This document shows positions 36,712 to 45,425 of a stretch of 64,000 nt of DNA, one piece after another (within the stretch, counting starts at the first letter, position 1; the number at the start of each line of letters is the position of its first letter). A model generated the notes under the pieces. The model was not told the DNA's origin, did no database searches, and was given only the letters and a program-made list of their open reading frames with translations. The translations under genes were made by a program, and so were the position numbers. This DNA is from Helicobacter ibis (GTDB lineage: Bacteria; Campylobacterota; Campylobacteria; Campylobacterales; Helicobacteraceae), in NCBI RefSeq assembly GCF_027859255.1, contig NZ_JAQHXR010000001.1:372001-436000 (forward strand). Direction: 5' to 3'.

Positions 36712-37451
36712 GTATTTTGGTTTGGTTCTCTATTGTATTTTTTGCTGGGTTTTTTGTAGTTAGATTCTTTAAAAAGAATCTAGTTTTTAGAGATAGTTTG
36801 AAGCCATACTTTTGTGGGCTTGTAGTTGTGTTGTTGTTGCAAATATACTATAAAATAGATGAAAGCAAAGAAGCTATAGCATCTGATATAGAGTATGCAA
36901 GAGAAGAGATGAGGGGCTATTTTAGAGATATAAATCCTGCTATGGGATTCTTTGAAATGGATAAAAAGGCACAAAGATATAAATTTGCAATGGAAGCACA
37001 AAATAGACTATTGCAACACATGAAAGAATATAGTGGATTCTTTAGTGGATTAGATAGGCTTTTGAGTAACTTGACTTATGAAGCTTGGAGCTTAGATGCT
37101 AAACATGTAACATATAAGATAGATAGCATGAATGCACTAGATGGAATAGATAGTCGCTTCTATAACAGAAAATCTTATGACACTACTCTTTTTGGTTCAT
37201 ATGATACGAATTTTAATTCTGTAATTTTCGCTAGAGAAATATTGCTTAGGCAATATGTTGAGACAATAGAAACAATGAGAGAATATGCTCTTAGAATTGG
37301 CGAACCTAATGTTACTAATAATTTCATAAACTATCATATTAGACAGCATAATATCTATATGGAACAATTGCAATATTTAGAAAAACATAGAAATAATTTT
37401 GATTATGATGAATATGAAAAGTTTCTTAAAAATTTTTACGGGATAGAGTAA
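36708..37451 (+). CDS. Tandem membrane-protein family, copy 4
   Basis: 247 residues with two N-terminal membrane helices (MSILVWFSIVFFAGFFVV; GLVVVLLLQIYYKI), then a helical domain with HMKEYSGFFSGLDRLL shared with copy 3 and a C-terminus KHRNNFDYDEYEKFLKNFYG shared with copy 1. It looks like a mosaic of its neighbours, as expected from recombination between tandem copies. Role unknown. Confidence 0.65.
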   Translation: MSILVWFSIVFFAGFFVVRFFKKNLVFRDSLKPYFCGLVVVLLLQIYYKIDESKEAIASDIEYAREEMRGYFRDINPAMGFFEMDKKAQRYKFAMEAQNRLLQHMKEYSGFFSGLDRLLSNLTYEAWSLDAKHVTYKIDSMNALDGIDSRFYNRKSYDTTLFGSYDTNFNSVIFAREILLRQYVETIETMREYALRIGEPNVTNNFINYHIRQHNIYMEQLQYLEKHRNNFDYDEYEKFLKNFYGIE

Positions 37452-37520
37452 ATGAGTATTTTGGTTTGGTTCTCTATGATATTTTTTATTTCTACTATAT
37501 TTTTTATTGGGTTTTTTTGA
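37452..37520 (+). pseudogene. Tandem membrane-protein family, copy 5 fragment
   Basis: 22 codons, starting MSILVWFSMIFFIS with the same start as copy 4 and ending at GFF-TGA after T7 (37512-37518), where other copies have T6. Sequence after this has no relation to the family. A truncated last repeat unit. Confidence 0.65.
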
Positions 37521-37537
37521 ATAGATAAAAAGGCAAA

Positions 37538-37609
37538 CTAGGTAATATTTTTTAAAATCATTGTGATAAGTTCTTGCAATGTGTTTATGAATTTTTGAAA
37601 CTCACTCAT
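37538..37609 (-). CDS. Possible 23-residue peptide
   Basis: The ORF MSEFQKFINTLQELITMILK plus three more residues, on the minus strand. Its ATG overlaps the stop of the gene remnant upstream (AATGAGTGA), as in phage gene chains. Amphipathic. No independent support for translation. Confidence 0.3.
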   Translation of the reverse strand: MSEFQKFINTLQELITMILKNIT

Positions 37610-37748
37610 TTTTAAGCTTTTTTAATAATTCATCCATCTCTTCATCGTTTAGCTTAGGAGAAGTAAGCTTGTCATTTTGATATTTAGAATCTGCAAAATC
37701 GTTATATGCTTTTGCCTCTCCTTTGACTTTTAGATAGTTAGCTTGTAT
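37602..37748 (-). pseudogene. C-terminal remnant of an unidentified minus-strand gene
   Basis: About 48 open codons without a start, ending YLKVKGEAKAYNDFADSKYQ and a charged tail with NDEEMDELLKKLKNE. Upstream frame is closed by TAA at 37749-37751. Coding-like composition suggests the tail of a phage gene transcribed leftward. Confidence 0.4.
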
Positions 37749-37813
37749 TTACTGCCAAAACATGATTAGCAAGGAAGCTAGTTTAGATCTACAATAAAGA
37801 CACAACCTACACA

Positions 37814-37901
37814 ACATGAAAGAGGACATGAATCTGCCCCATGAAAGGCACGACATGAAAAGGTGTGTAACTATGCAAGAAAAACAAAGCACGACATGAA
37901 A
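37814..37901 (+). repeat. Iteron-like CATGAA repeats
   Basis: Five occurrences of CATGAA at 37815, 37827, 37840, 37854 and 37895, four of them spaced 12-14 bp. GCACGACATGAAA occurs exactly twice (37848-37860, 37889-37901). The stretch is non-coding in all frames I checked and is richer in G/C than its surroundings. Spacing slightly above one helical turn suggests protein-binding sites. Confidence 0.6.
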
Positions 37902-38318
37902 TGGGTGCTAGATTTGTAGCTTTGTCTGTGTGTAGCGGTCCTTTTAAAAGAAATTGTGTTGCAAAAATTGGTCTTAAAATTGCAGGGAAATTCTAAAAAA
38001 TATAGCGTTGCAAATTTGCAATGTGCAAAAGTTGTGATTTAAGCAAATGATTTTTTGGATTATGAATGTGTGTTTTGTAGCGTATTATAGGCGTTAGAGT
38101 TAAATTATTTAGTGTTTGACAAGAGATAAAAAAAATGGTTTAATTTTGTCTATAAATTTGGCACAAAATGATATGTTTTTGCAAATTTATGCGTTATTTA
38201 ACAAAAACAATAGCAATTTTAAAGAGAATTTTTGCGAATTATCAATTTTCTTATAAGCTATAAATGCCTATTTAATAGAGTTTCTTTCCAAATTATTAAT
38301 TATTCCTTAAAAAAGTAT
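37902..38318. other. Gene-free right end of the inserted segment
   Basis: No convincing ORF or RNA gene. It contains a small palindrome TTGCAAATTTGCAA (about 38025) and AT-rich sequence with stops in all frames. Possibly a regulatory or attachment region of the phage segment. Confidence 0.5.
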
Positions 38319-38332
38319 ATAAATGGTAAATA
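38319..38332. repeat. Right copy of 14-bp direct repeat
   Basis: ATAAATGGTAAATA, identical to 30203-30216. The hamB reading continues immediately after it as ILSKIATIGEFHCK. Confidence 0.85.
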
Positions 38333-38856
38333 TTATCTAAAATTGCAACTATAGGAGAATTTCATTGTAAAAATATTGGCAATAATAGCAATATAAATAA
38401 TGTTGAGTTGGTAAAAAAATATCGCAAAACTGGACTGAATCGCTACCAGAACTTATTAGAGATATGAAAATTGATTTAGATGATTTTTTTAAATTTGAAA
38501 ATCATGTAGCTTTTAAAATTGCATCACTATTTTCTGATATTAACACTTTGCAAAAGATACTCTATCCTGAAAAAGGGATTGATATTTCAAGTTTTGTTAC
38601 AAAACTTTCAAATGCCTTTTTGCCATCTGTAGTTTATACTCTTGAAGAATTTGGACTACCTAGAATCATTTCAAAAAAACTTCATAAATGTGGATTTATT
38701 AATTTTGAAAATAAAGAATTAACGTTAGAGCAAGTATTAGATAAATTTAAAGAACATACGGCTAATGACATAATCAACATATTAAAAGAAAAAAATCTTT
38801 ACGATGATTTTGAAGATTATATATTAAATTGTTTTTATGAAGGTTTAGGGCAATAA
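38330..38856 (+). pseudogene. hamB: Hachiman helicase HamB, 3' part
   Basis: Begins right after the direct repeat as ILSKIATIGEFHCKNIGNN, loses frame at A7 (38413-38419), and continues one frame over as KISQNWTESLPELIRDMKID to a stop at 38856. One extra A restores a single reading through the run. The end block, LPSVVYTLEEFGLPRIISKK and a Phe/Tyr-rich tail, looks like the C-terminus of a Ski2/Lhr-like defence helicase. The first ATG of the open piece (38464) gives only 130 residues. Assignment to hamB rests on orientation, repeat flanks and context, not on an alignment. Confidence 0.68.
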
Positions 38857-38857
38857 A

Positions 38858-40053
38858 ATGACAAATTTACCGCAAGGGTGGGAAGTTAAAACGCTTGGTG
38901 AGATATTATCTAACGATAAATATTCCATAAAAAGAGGACCATTTGGAAGTGCTTTAAAAAAGCTTTTTTGTAGAAAAGGGCATTAGAGTTTTTGAGCAAT
39001 ATAATCCCATAAACAATGATCCATATTGGAAAATATATTTTATTTCTTATGAAAAATTTAAAGAATTGGAAGCATTTAAGGCAACAGAAGGTGATTTATT
39101 AATTAGCTGTTCTAGAACATTGGGGAAAATAGTGGAGTTGCCTAAAAATACAGAGATGGGGATTATAAATCAAGCACTTTTGAAAATAAGACTTGATAAT
39201 ACACAAATCTTGCGCACGAAGTACAACTCCTTGAATCTCGCCTACTTCGTGGTGCGGAAGCGTTGGAAGAAGCTAGCAGTAGTGCTAGCGTAACGCGTAA
39301 GCTAGAAGCAGATATAGCGAGGCTCTCCCCTGATTGCAAAAAAGTGGCGACTTTTTTGGTTAAAGGGGAGTGTGGAGGGAAAAAGATTTTTTGCGATAAA
39401 AAAGAAAATAGCATAAAAGAAAGCAAAACCTTCTATCCACTTCCGTAAGGGTGGGAAGTAAAAAAGCTTGGTAAGATAGGTTTTTTATAAGGGGTGTTTC
39501 ATATAAAAAAGAGCAACTATTATCTACAAAGAATGAAAACTCTGTTTATTTATTAAGAGCAAATAATATTCAAAATGAATTGAATTTAGATGAGCTACAA
39601 ATAATTCCTAAAGAATTAGCAGTTGATAAGATTGTTCAAAATAATGATATATTATTTGCAATGAGTAGTGGCATTAAGAATATCGTAGGTAAAAATATAC
39701 TTTTAAACAATTTAAATGATTTTACTTTTGGGGCTTTTTGTGGATTGTTTAGAATTAGTAATTTAAATATTTGTCATAAATTTATAGCTTATTATTTAAG
39801 AAGTGATTTTTATAAAAAATATATTTTTAATATTTCTAAAGGTTCTAATATAAATAATTTAAGATTTGCGGATTTAGAAAAATTGCAAATCTTTATGCCA
39901 CAAGATATAAAAGAGCAAGAGCAAATTGCAAAGCATTTAGATTCTATCTTCTCTAAAATAAAAAAGTTAAAAGAGCTTTATAACACACAATTAAAAGACT
40001 ATGAAGAATTAAAGAAATCCTTGCTGGATAAGGCTTTTAGTGGAAGGTTATAA
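38858..40053 (+). pseudogene. hsdS: Type I restriction specificity subunit, multiply broken
   Basis: Starts MTNLPQGWEVKTLGEILS. A6 (38956-38961) and T6 (38964-38969) each appear one base short, shifting frame before EKGIRVFEQYNPIN. The first target-recognition domain runs to about 39210 and then meets a GC-rich segment. The second half has TAA (39446-39448) where LPQGWEVKK needs CAA, and T6 (39481-39486) where T7 would give FFIRGVSYKKEQLL. It then stays open to 40053, ending in a typical coiled coil (EQIAKHLDSIFSKIKKLKEL, SLLDKAFSGRL). Cannot specify a target as it stands. Confidence 0.85.
39212..39370 (+). other. GC-rich segment of unknown origin inside hsdS
   Basis: Counting 39241-39360 gives 60 G/C of 120 (50%), against roughly 30% nearby. 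One frame reads HEVQLLESRLLRGAEALEEA and ARLSPDCKKVATFLVKGECG, with no match to specificity-subunit blocks. Possibly a foreign insertion or a hsdS/hsdM recombination scar. Confidence 0.5.
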
Positions 40054-40093
40054 ATGTTAAAAATTTTTAGAAATTTTAACATATGGAAAAATT

Positions 40094-41165
40094 ATGAAAT
40101 AATTCATACCTCCAAAACTACCATTAAATATAGATTTAAATACACATATTTATAATCTTATCATTAAAGCTACAAGAAAATTAGGAGAGCTAAATGGGCG
40201 AAGCAAAATTATCCCAAATCCAAATATTTTAATCAATGCTTTAATCTTGCAAGAAGCAAAAGATTCAAGCGAGATAGAAAATATCATCACAACACATGAT
40301 GAACTCTTTTTATCCTAGATTGATGAAAGCAAACTCACAAGAGCGGCAAAAGAAGTAAAAGATTATAGTAGTGCGTTAAAAAAGGGGTATGAACTTTAAA
40401 AAAAGAGCAATTATTGAGAAACGCACATATTTTGGAAATCCAAAAAACACTAGAAGAGAATAATGCAGGCTTTAGAAAGCAAAGTGGAACAATGCTTAAA
40501 AATTCTATCACAGGAGAAATCAAGCATATACCCCCCACAAAATCCAAGTGATATACAAGAACTTATGGTGAATTTAGAACAATACATTAATAATGATAGT
40601 TTAGATGAGCTTGATGTTTTGTAAAAATGGCAGTTATCCATTATCAATTTGAAAGCATTCATCCATTTTATGATGGTAATGGCAGAACAGGCAGGATTAT
40701 AAATATACTTTATTTAGTGTATATAAAGAACTTTTGGACGCACCTATTTTGTATTTAAGTGCTTATATTGTAAAAAACAAAGAAGAATATTATATGCTTT
40801 TACAAAAAGTGCGTGATGAGGGAGCTATTATAGAATGGATAGAATATATATTAAAAGGTGTAGAGCAGACAGCTATAAAAACGATTGAAACTATTACTAT
40901 AATAGAAAAAATGATGTTTGATGTGGGTGAAATTTTGCAAAATAAAACGAATTTTTATAGCAAAGATTTTGTGGAAATTTTATTTGCTCACCCTTATACT
41001 AAGATAGATTTTTTAACGCAAATATTGGGTATTTCTAGGCAAAGTGCTTCAAAATACCTCAAAACTTGCAAAAAATTAAAGATATTAGAATGTATTAAAA
41101 TAGGTAGAAATCATTATTATGTAAATAGAGAACTTTTAAGACTTTTTAGAAAAGGAATTTTTTAA
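40094..41165 (+). pseudogene. Fic-family protein, broken
   Basis: Fic proteins transfer AMP or other groups to target proteins. The reading starts MK-stop-FIPPKLPLNIDL (TAA at 40100-40102), passes SSEIENIITTHDELF (the inhibitory-helix-like S/TxxxE(G/N) region), and is broken again after ELFLS and after KKGYEL. The catalytic loop [12 protein letters not shown] lies at about 40660-40695 in another frame. The tail, open from 40734, contains a winged-helix-like domain (TQILGISRQSASKYLKTCKK). At least five disruptions. Fic genes between hsdS and hsdM are known in Campylobacter type I loci. Confidence 0.83.
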
Positions 41166-42635
41166 ATGCAAAGTAAAATAGATAGGATCACAGATATACT
41201 AAGACGCGATGATGGTATAAGTGGTGCGATGCATTATAGTGAGCAGATTAGCTGGATATTGTTTTTGAAGTTTTTAGACGATTATGAGCGTGAGCTTGAA
41301 GCTATCTCTATGCTTGAGGCTAAGCCTTATAAAAGCATTTTAGATTCTAAGTTTAGCTGGAAAGTGTGGGCAGCACCCAAAAGAGATGGCAAACTAGATG
41401 TGAAAAATGCACTAAGTGGAAGTGATTTGCTAGAGTTTGTAAATAGTGAGCTTTTTCCTTACTTTAAAGGCTTTAAGAATAATGAAGATTTTAAAAGTAT
41501 AGAGTATAAAATTGGTGGTATTTTTGAGTTTATTGACAATAGAGTGGCAAACGGACACACGCTAAGAGAAGTGATAAATCTCATAGATGAGCTAAGCTTC
41601 AATAAAGAAAGTGATGTATTTGCACTAGGTGATGTGTATGAAAAGCTCCTTAAAGATATGGGGAGTGATGGGGGAAATAGTGGGGGGTTTACACACCAAG
41701 GGCATTAATAAAAGCTATGGTAGAAGTGATAGATCCTAAGGTAAAAGAGAGGATTTATGATCCTGCGTGTGAGAGTTGTGGCTTTTTAGTAGAGAGCTTT
41801 TTGCATATTTTGTATAAAGATAGAGCAAAGGGAGAAAAGGCAAATTTAAGTGCTAGTGAGCTAGAGTTTTTACAAAAAGATGCACTCTTTGGCAAAGAAA
41901 AGACACCACTTAGCTATGCTATGGGGGTTATGAATATGATTTTACATGAGATAAAATCCCCAAATATCATAAAAACAAACATTCTAAGTAAGAAAATCAC
42001 AGATATAACAGAAAGTGAGAAATATGAAGTAATCCTTGCAAATCCACCCTTTGGCGGTAAGGCAAAAGAGCAGATTCAAAATAATTTCTTAGTAGCTTCC
42101 AATGCCACAGAACTCCTATTTTTACAACATATTTTAAAATCGCTAAAAAGCAATGGTAGATGTGCCATTATCGTACCTGAATTGGTGCTATTTCAAAATT
42201 TAAATGCTTTTGTGAGTGTGAAACAAGATTTGGTAGAAAATTATAATTTAGAATGTGTGCTAGTTTGCCTTATAGTGCGGTAAAGACTAATGTGCTATTT
42301 TTCTCTAAAGGAGTAAGGAGTATTCTAAATGGGCAAGATTCTAGCGTGTATTATTATGAGCTTATCCCACCTTATAAACTTATTAAAAATAAGCCTTTAG
42401 AATATGCACATTTTAAAGAGTTTTTAGAATGCTATAAGGAGGAAAAATCACGCCTCATTCTTATCTAGTAAGCCTTGAAAGCCTAAGAGCTAGGAATTAT
42501 GATCTAAGTGCTAAAAATCCTAGTGTAAAGGAAGAGAAAGCTTTGCGTGAAGTAGGAGAGATTTTGCAATCTCTAAAGTATAATCAAAAAGAAGCGGATA
42601 AGCTTTTAAAAGAATTAGAACTAGAGATAAGCTAG
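41166..42635 (+). pseudogene. hsdM: Type I restriction methyltransferase subunit, broken
   Basis: N-terminal domain MQSKIDRITDILRRDDGISG to GSDGGNSGG is open to 41708. A frameshift near 41690 follows, where FYTPRALIKAM should read on. The SAM motif I is DPACESCGF instead of DPACGSGGF-like, and the catalytic NPPFGG is present (VILANPPFGGKAKEQ). A further deletion/frameshift at about 42260 removes part of the 'SLPxGVF' block before LPYSAVKTNVLFFSKG. Another at about 42447 precedes SYLVSLESLRARNYDLSAKN. The reading ends at 42635, 13 bp from valS (convergent). No functional modification enzyme is predicted. Confidence 0.88.
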
Positions 42636-42647
42636 ACTTAGCAAAGT

Positions 42648-45299
42648 CTATGCTTGTAGTTTTTGTAGCTCCTCATTTATTCTCTCTAGTTTGCCATTTT
42701 GCTCATCTAGTGCTTTTTGGTTTGTCTCTAGCACTTCTTTAGGTGCATTTTGGACGAATTTTGCATTTTTGAGCATATTATTTAGTTTATCTATTTCTTT
42801 TTGTGTTTTTTCTTTTTGTCTGTTTAGTTTGTTTATTGCTTGAGATAGATCTATGGAATCTGTAGGGATTAGGCTTTGGACTTTTTCTGTTATGTCTGCT
42901 ATGCAGTTAGATACTTTGCTTTCTACTATTTCTATTTCTTCTGTTTTTGATAGTTTTGATACATATTTTATAAATAATTCTTGTTGTTTGGATTCCAGCT
43001 TAGCATTTGGCAGTATATATACTTTTGGTATTTTTTGGTTTGCTAAGTCTATTGTGGTTTTTAGGCGTCTTATTGATACTATTGAATCTAAGATTAATTC
43101 AAATAATTGATAATTTTTAGAATCTGTGTAGTTTATGCTTGGATAGTTTTTTACCATTATAGATTCTTTGCTATCTTCTAGTGTGCTTTTATTTAGTCTA
43201 TGCCATAGATATTCACTAATAAAAGGCATGTATGGGTGAAGCAGGAGCATAGATTCTTTAAAAATTGCTCCAAGCTCTATAATTGAATCTTTATTTGCCT
43301 TGCTTAGCTCTATACCCCAATCGCAGAATTCACCCCATAGATACCTATATAGTGTATTAGCACCATCATTAAATCTATATTGCTCTAAGTTGCTTCTTAC
43401 TTCTTTTGTTGTCTTAGAGAATACTTCTAGCATGTATTTTCCTAGCTCTGTTTTTATCTCTATGTCTTGTAGGTTAGGGAATTGTTCGCAATTTAGCAGT
43501 AAAAAGTTAGTAGCGTTATATAGTTTGTTTGTAAAATTTTTACTTATTTCTAGTTGGCTTTGAGACATTCTTACATCTCTTCCTTGAGCACAAAGAATAG
43601 CTAGTGTAAATCGCAAAACATCAGCACTATAAGTATCTATCAAGTTTAGTGGATCTACTACATTGCCTTTAGATTTGCTCATCTTTTGACCATGCTCATC
43701 TCTTACTAGTGCGTGTAGGTATATATCTGGGAATGGCAGTTCTTTTAGGAAGAATTCTCCCATCATAAGCATTCTAGCAACCCAAAAGAATAATATATCA
43801 AACCCTGTAATCATAAGTGAGTTTGGATAGAATTCTCTCAAGTCAGATTCATTCCATAGTGTGTTTTTACCTATATCACCATTACCCCAACCAAGAGTGC
43901 TAAAAGGCCATAGTGCAGAGCTAAACCAAGTATCAAGCACATCTGGATCTTGATGTATTTCATTTCCACCACATTTTGGGCAGTTAGTAGGAGTAGTTTT
44001 ACTGGCCCATTGATGTTTGCATTTGCAATAAAATACAGGTATTTTATGTCCCCACCAAAGTTGCCTTGATATGCACCAATCTCTTAGTTCTTTCATCCAA
44101 GCGTTATAGTTATTTTTCCATTGTGGTGGATAGAAATTACTTTCATCTTTGTTTATTTTGTCAATCGCACTTTTTACAACTTCTTTTTTTAAAAACCATT
44201 GCTTGGATATGTATGGTTCTACTACATTGCCACATCTATAGCAGTGCCCAACTTGATTTTTATAATCTTCTATTTTTTCTACGAATCCTAAAGATTCTAG
44301 CTTTTTTATTATTATCTCTCTTGCTTCTAGTCTCTCTAGTCCTTGAAATTCAGTTGCATTTTCATTTAAGATTCCATATTTATCAAATGCTACTATTTGT
44401 TCTAAATTATGTCTTTTACCAACTTCATAGTCATTTACATCATGTGCTGGAGTTACTTTTACAGCTCCAGTTCCAAACTCCATATCAACATGCAAATCTG
44501 CAATTATTTTTACTTTTCTGTTTATTATAGGAAGGATTACATTTTTGCCTATTAGATGCTTATACTTTTCATCATTTGGATTTACCATAACAGCAGTATC
44601 GCCAAAATAAGTCTCTGGCCTAGTAGTAGCTACAACTATAAACTCTTTAGAATCTTCTAAAAAATATCTAAGATAATATAGTTTTCCATTATTTTCTTTG
44701 TAATCTACCTCTATATCGCTTAATGCTCCATCGTGTGTGCACCAATTTACTAAATACTTGCCTTGTACTATATGTCCTTTATTATATAACTCTACAAAGG
44801 CTTCTTTAACAGATTCTTGCAATCCCTCATCCATTGTGAATCTTGATCTACTCCACGCAGGTGAGCTACCAAGTTTTCTCATTTGTTTTAGTATTGTTCC
44901 ACCGCTTTTTTCTTTCCATTCCCATACTTTTTTTACAAATTCTTCTCTACCTAGATCTTCTTTTTTGATACCTTGCTCTAGCAGTTGTTTTTCTACTACA
45001 TTTTGGGTTGCGATACCTGCGTGGTCTAAGCCGGCTTGCCATAGTGTTTTATAGCCATCCATTCTTTTGTATCTAGTTATTATGTCAATTAAAGTGTGAT
45101 TTAGGGCATGTCCTATATGAAGGCTTCCTGTTACATTTGGTGGAGGTAGCATGATGCAGAATTTTTTGCCTTCTTTTTGAATTTCTTTATTTCCTTCTAT
45201 TTCAAAAAAGCCATTTTCTTCCCAAATTTTATAAAACTTATCTTCTATTTCCTTGGGATTGTATGTATTTTTGGTTTCTTTTTGGTTGTTTTCTTGCAT
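42648..45299 (-). CDS. valS: Valyl-tRNA synthetase
   Basis: Class I synthetase charging tRNA-Val. HIGH motif in PPPNVTGSLHIGHALNHT, KMSKS in DEHGQKMSKSKGNVVDP. The editing domain is present (TTRPETYFGDTAVMVNP), zinc-type CKCKHQW...CPKCGG, and a C-terminal coiled coil (NKLNRQKEKTQKEIDKLNNM). The ATG at 45299 is chosen over the upstream extension because AAAGG lies before it and MQENNQKETK gives a usual N-terminus; 883 residues. Confidence 0.97.
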   Translation of the reverse strand: MQENNQKETKNTYNPKEIEDKFYKIWEENGFFEIEGNKEIQKEGKKFCIMLPPPNVTGSLHIGHALNHTLIDIITRYKRMDGYKTLWQAGLDHAGIATQNVVEKQLLEQGIKKEDLGREEFVKKVWEWKEKSGGTILKQMRKLGSSPAWSRSRFTMDEGLQESVKEAFVELYNKGHIVQGKYLVNWCTHDGALSDIEVDYKENNGKLYYLRYFLEDSKEFIVVATTRPETYFGDTAVMVNPNDEKYKHLIGKNVILPIINRKVKIIADLHVDMEFGTGAVKVTPAHDVNDYEVGKRHNLEQIVAFDKYGILNENATEFQGLERLEAREIIIKKLESLGFVEKIEDYKNQVGHCYRCGNVVEPYISKQWFLKKEVVKSAIDKINKDESNFYPPQWKNNYNAWMKELRDWCISRQLWWGHKIPVFYCKCKHQWASKTTPTNCPKCGGNEIHQDPDVLDTWFSSALWPFSTLGWGNGDIGKNTLWNESDLREFYPNSLMITGFDILFFWVARMLMMGEFFLKELPFPDIYLHALVRDEHGQKMSKSKGNVVDPLNLIDTYSADVLRFTLAILCAQGRDVRMSQSQLEISKNFTNKLYNATNFLLLNCEQFPNLQDIEIKTELGKYMLEVFSKTTKEVRSNLEQYRFNDGANTLYRYLWGEFCDWGIELSKANKDSIIELGAIFKESMLLLHPYMPFISEYLWHRLNKSTLEDSKESIMVKNYPSINYTDSKNYQLFELILDSIVSIRRLKTTIDLANQKIPKVYILPNAKLESKQQELFIKYVSKLSKTEEIEIVESKVSNCIADITEKVQSLIPTDSIDLSQAINKLNRQKEKTQKEIDKLNNMLKNAKFVQNAPKEVLETNQKALDEQNGKLERINEELQKLQA

Positions 45300-45425
45300 A
45301 ATTAACCTTTGTGGAATACTTTTTGCTAAAGTTAAGTAAAATTTTCGAAATTCTACCAAAATACAGCAAAAATCTTAAGTGGAATTCATGGAAATTAAAA
45401 GGAAAAACAAATAAAGGAGTGTGTT

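Larger units (their letters stand above)
30203..38332. mobile_element. 8.1-kb phage-derived insertion splitting hamB
   Basis: Flanked by ATAAATGGTAAATA at 30203-30216 and 38319-38332; repeat-to-repeat period 8,116 bp. Left of it is hamB up to motif VI and beyond; right of it is a helicase C-terminus in the continuing reading direction. It contains a terminase C-terminal fragment, a type I toxin-antitoxin candidate, lysozyme, virion-like genes and a tandem membrane-protein family. No integrase, portal or capsid gene is seen, so it is a remnant or a mobilised fragment rather than a complete prophage. Confidence 0.75.

Noticed and set aside
30203-38332. Complete inducible prophage
   Set aside because: No integrase, portal, capsid, tail or replication genes; TerL is truncated; only 8.1 kb.
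39163-39426. 87-residue minus-strand ORF in the GC-rich patch
   Set aside because: Ser/Arg-rich antisense reading without a ribosome-binding site; not supported as a gene.
25389-42635. CRISPR array or cas genes in the defence island
   Set aside because: No regularly spaced 25-35-bp repeats with unique spacers and no Cas-like proteins; the CATGAA repeats are too short and closely spaced.
44066-44530. 154-residue + strand ORF inside valS
   Set aside because: Antisense to highly conserved synthetase motifs; Leu/Phe-rich shadow.
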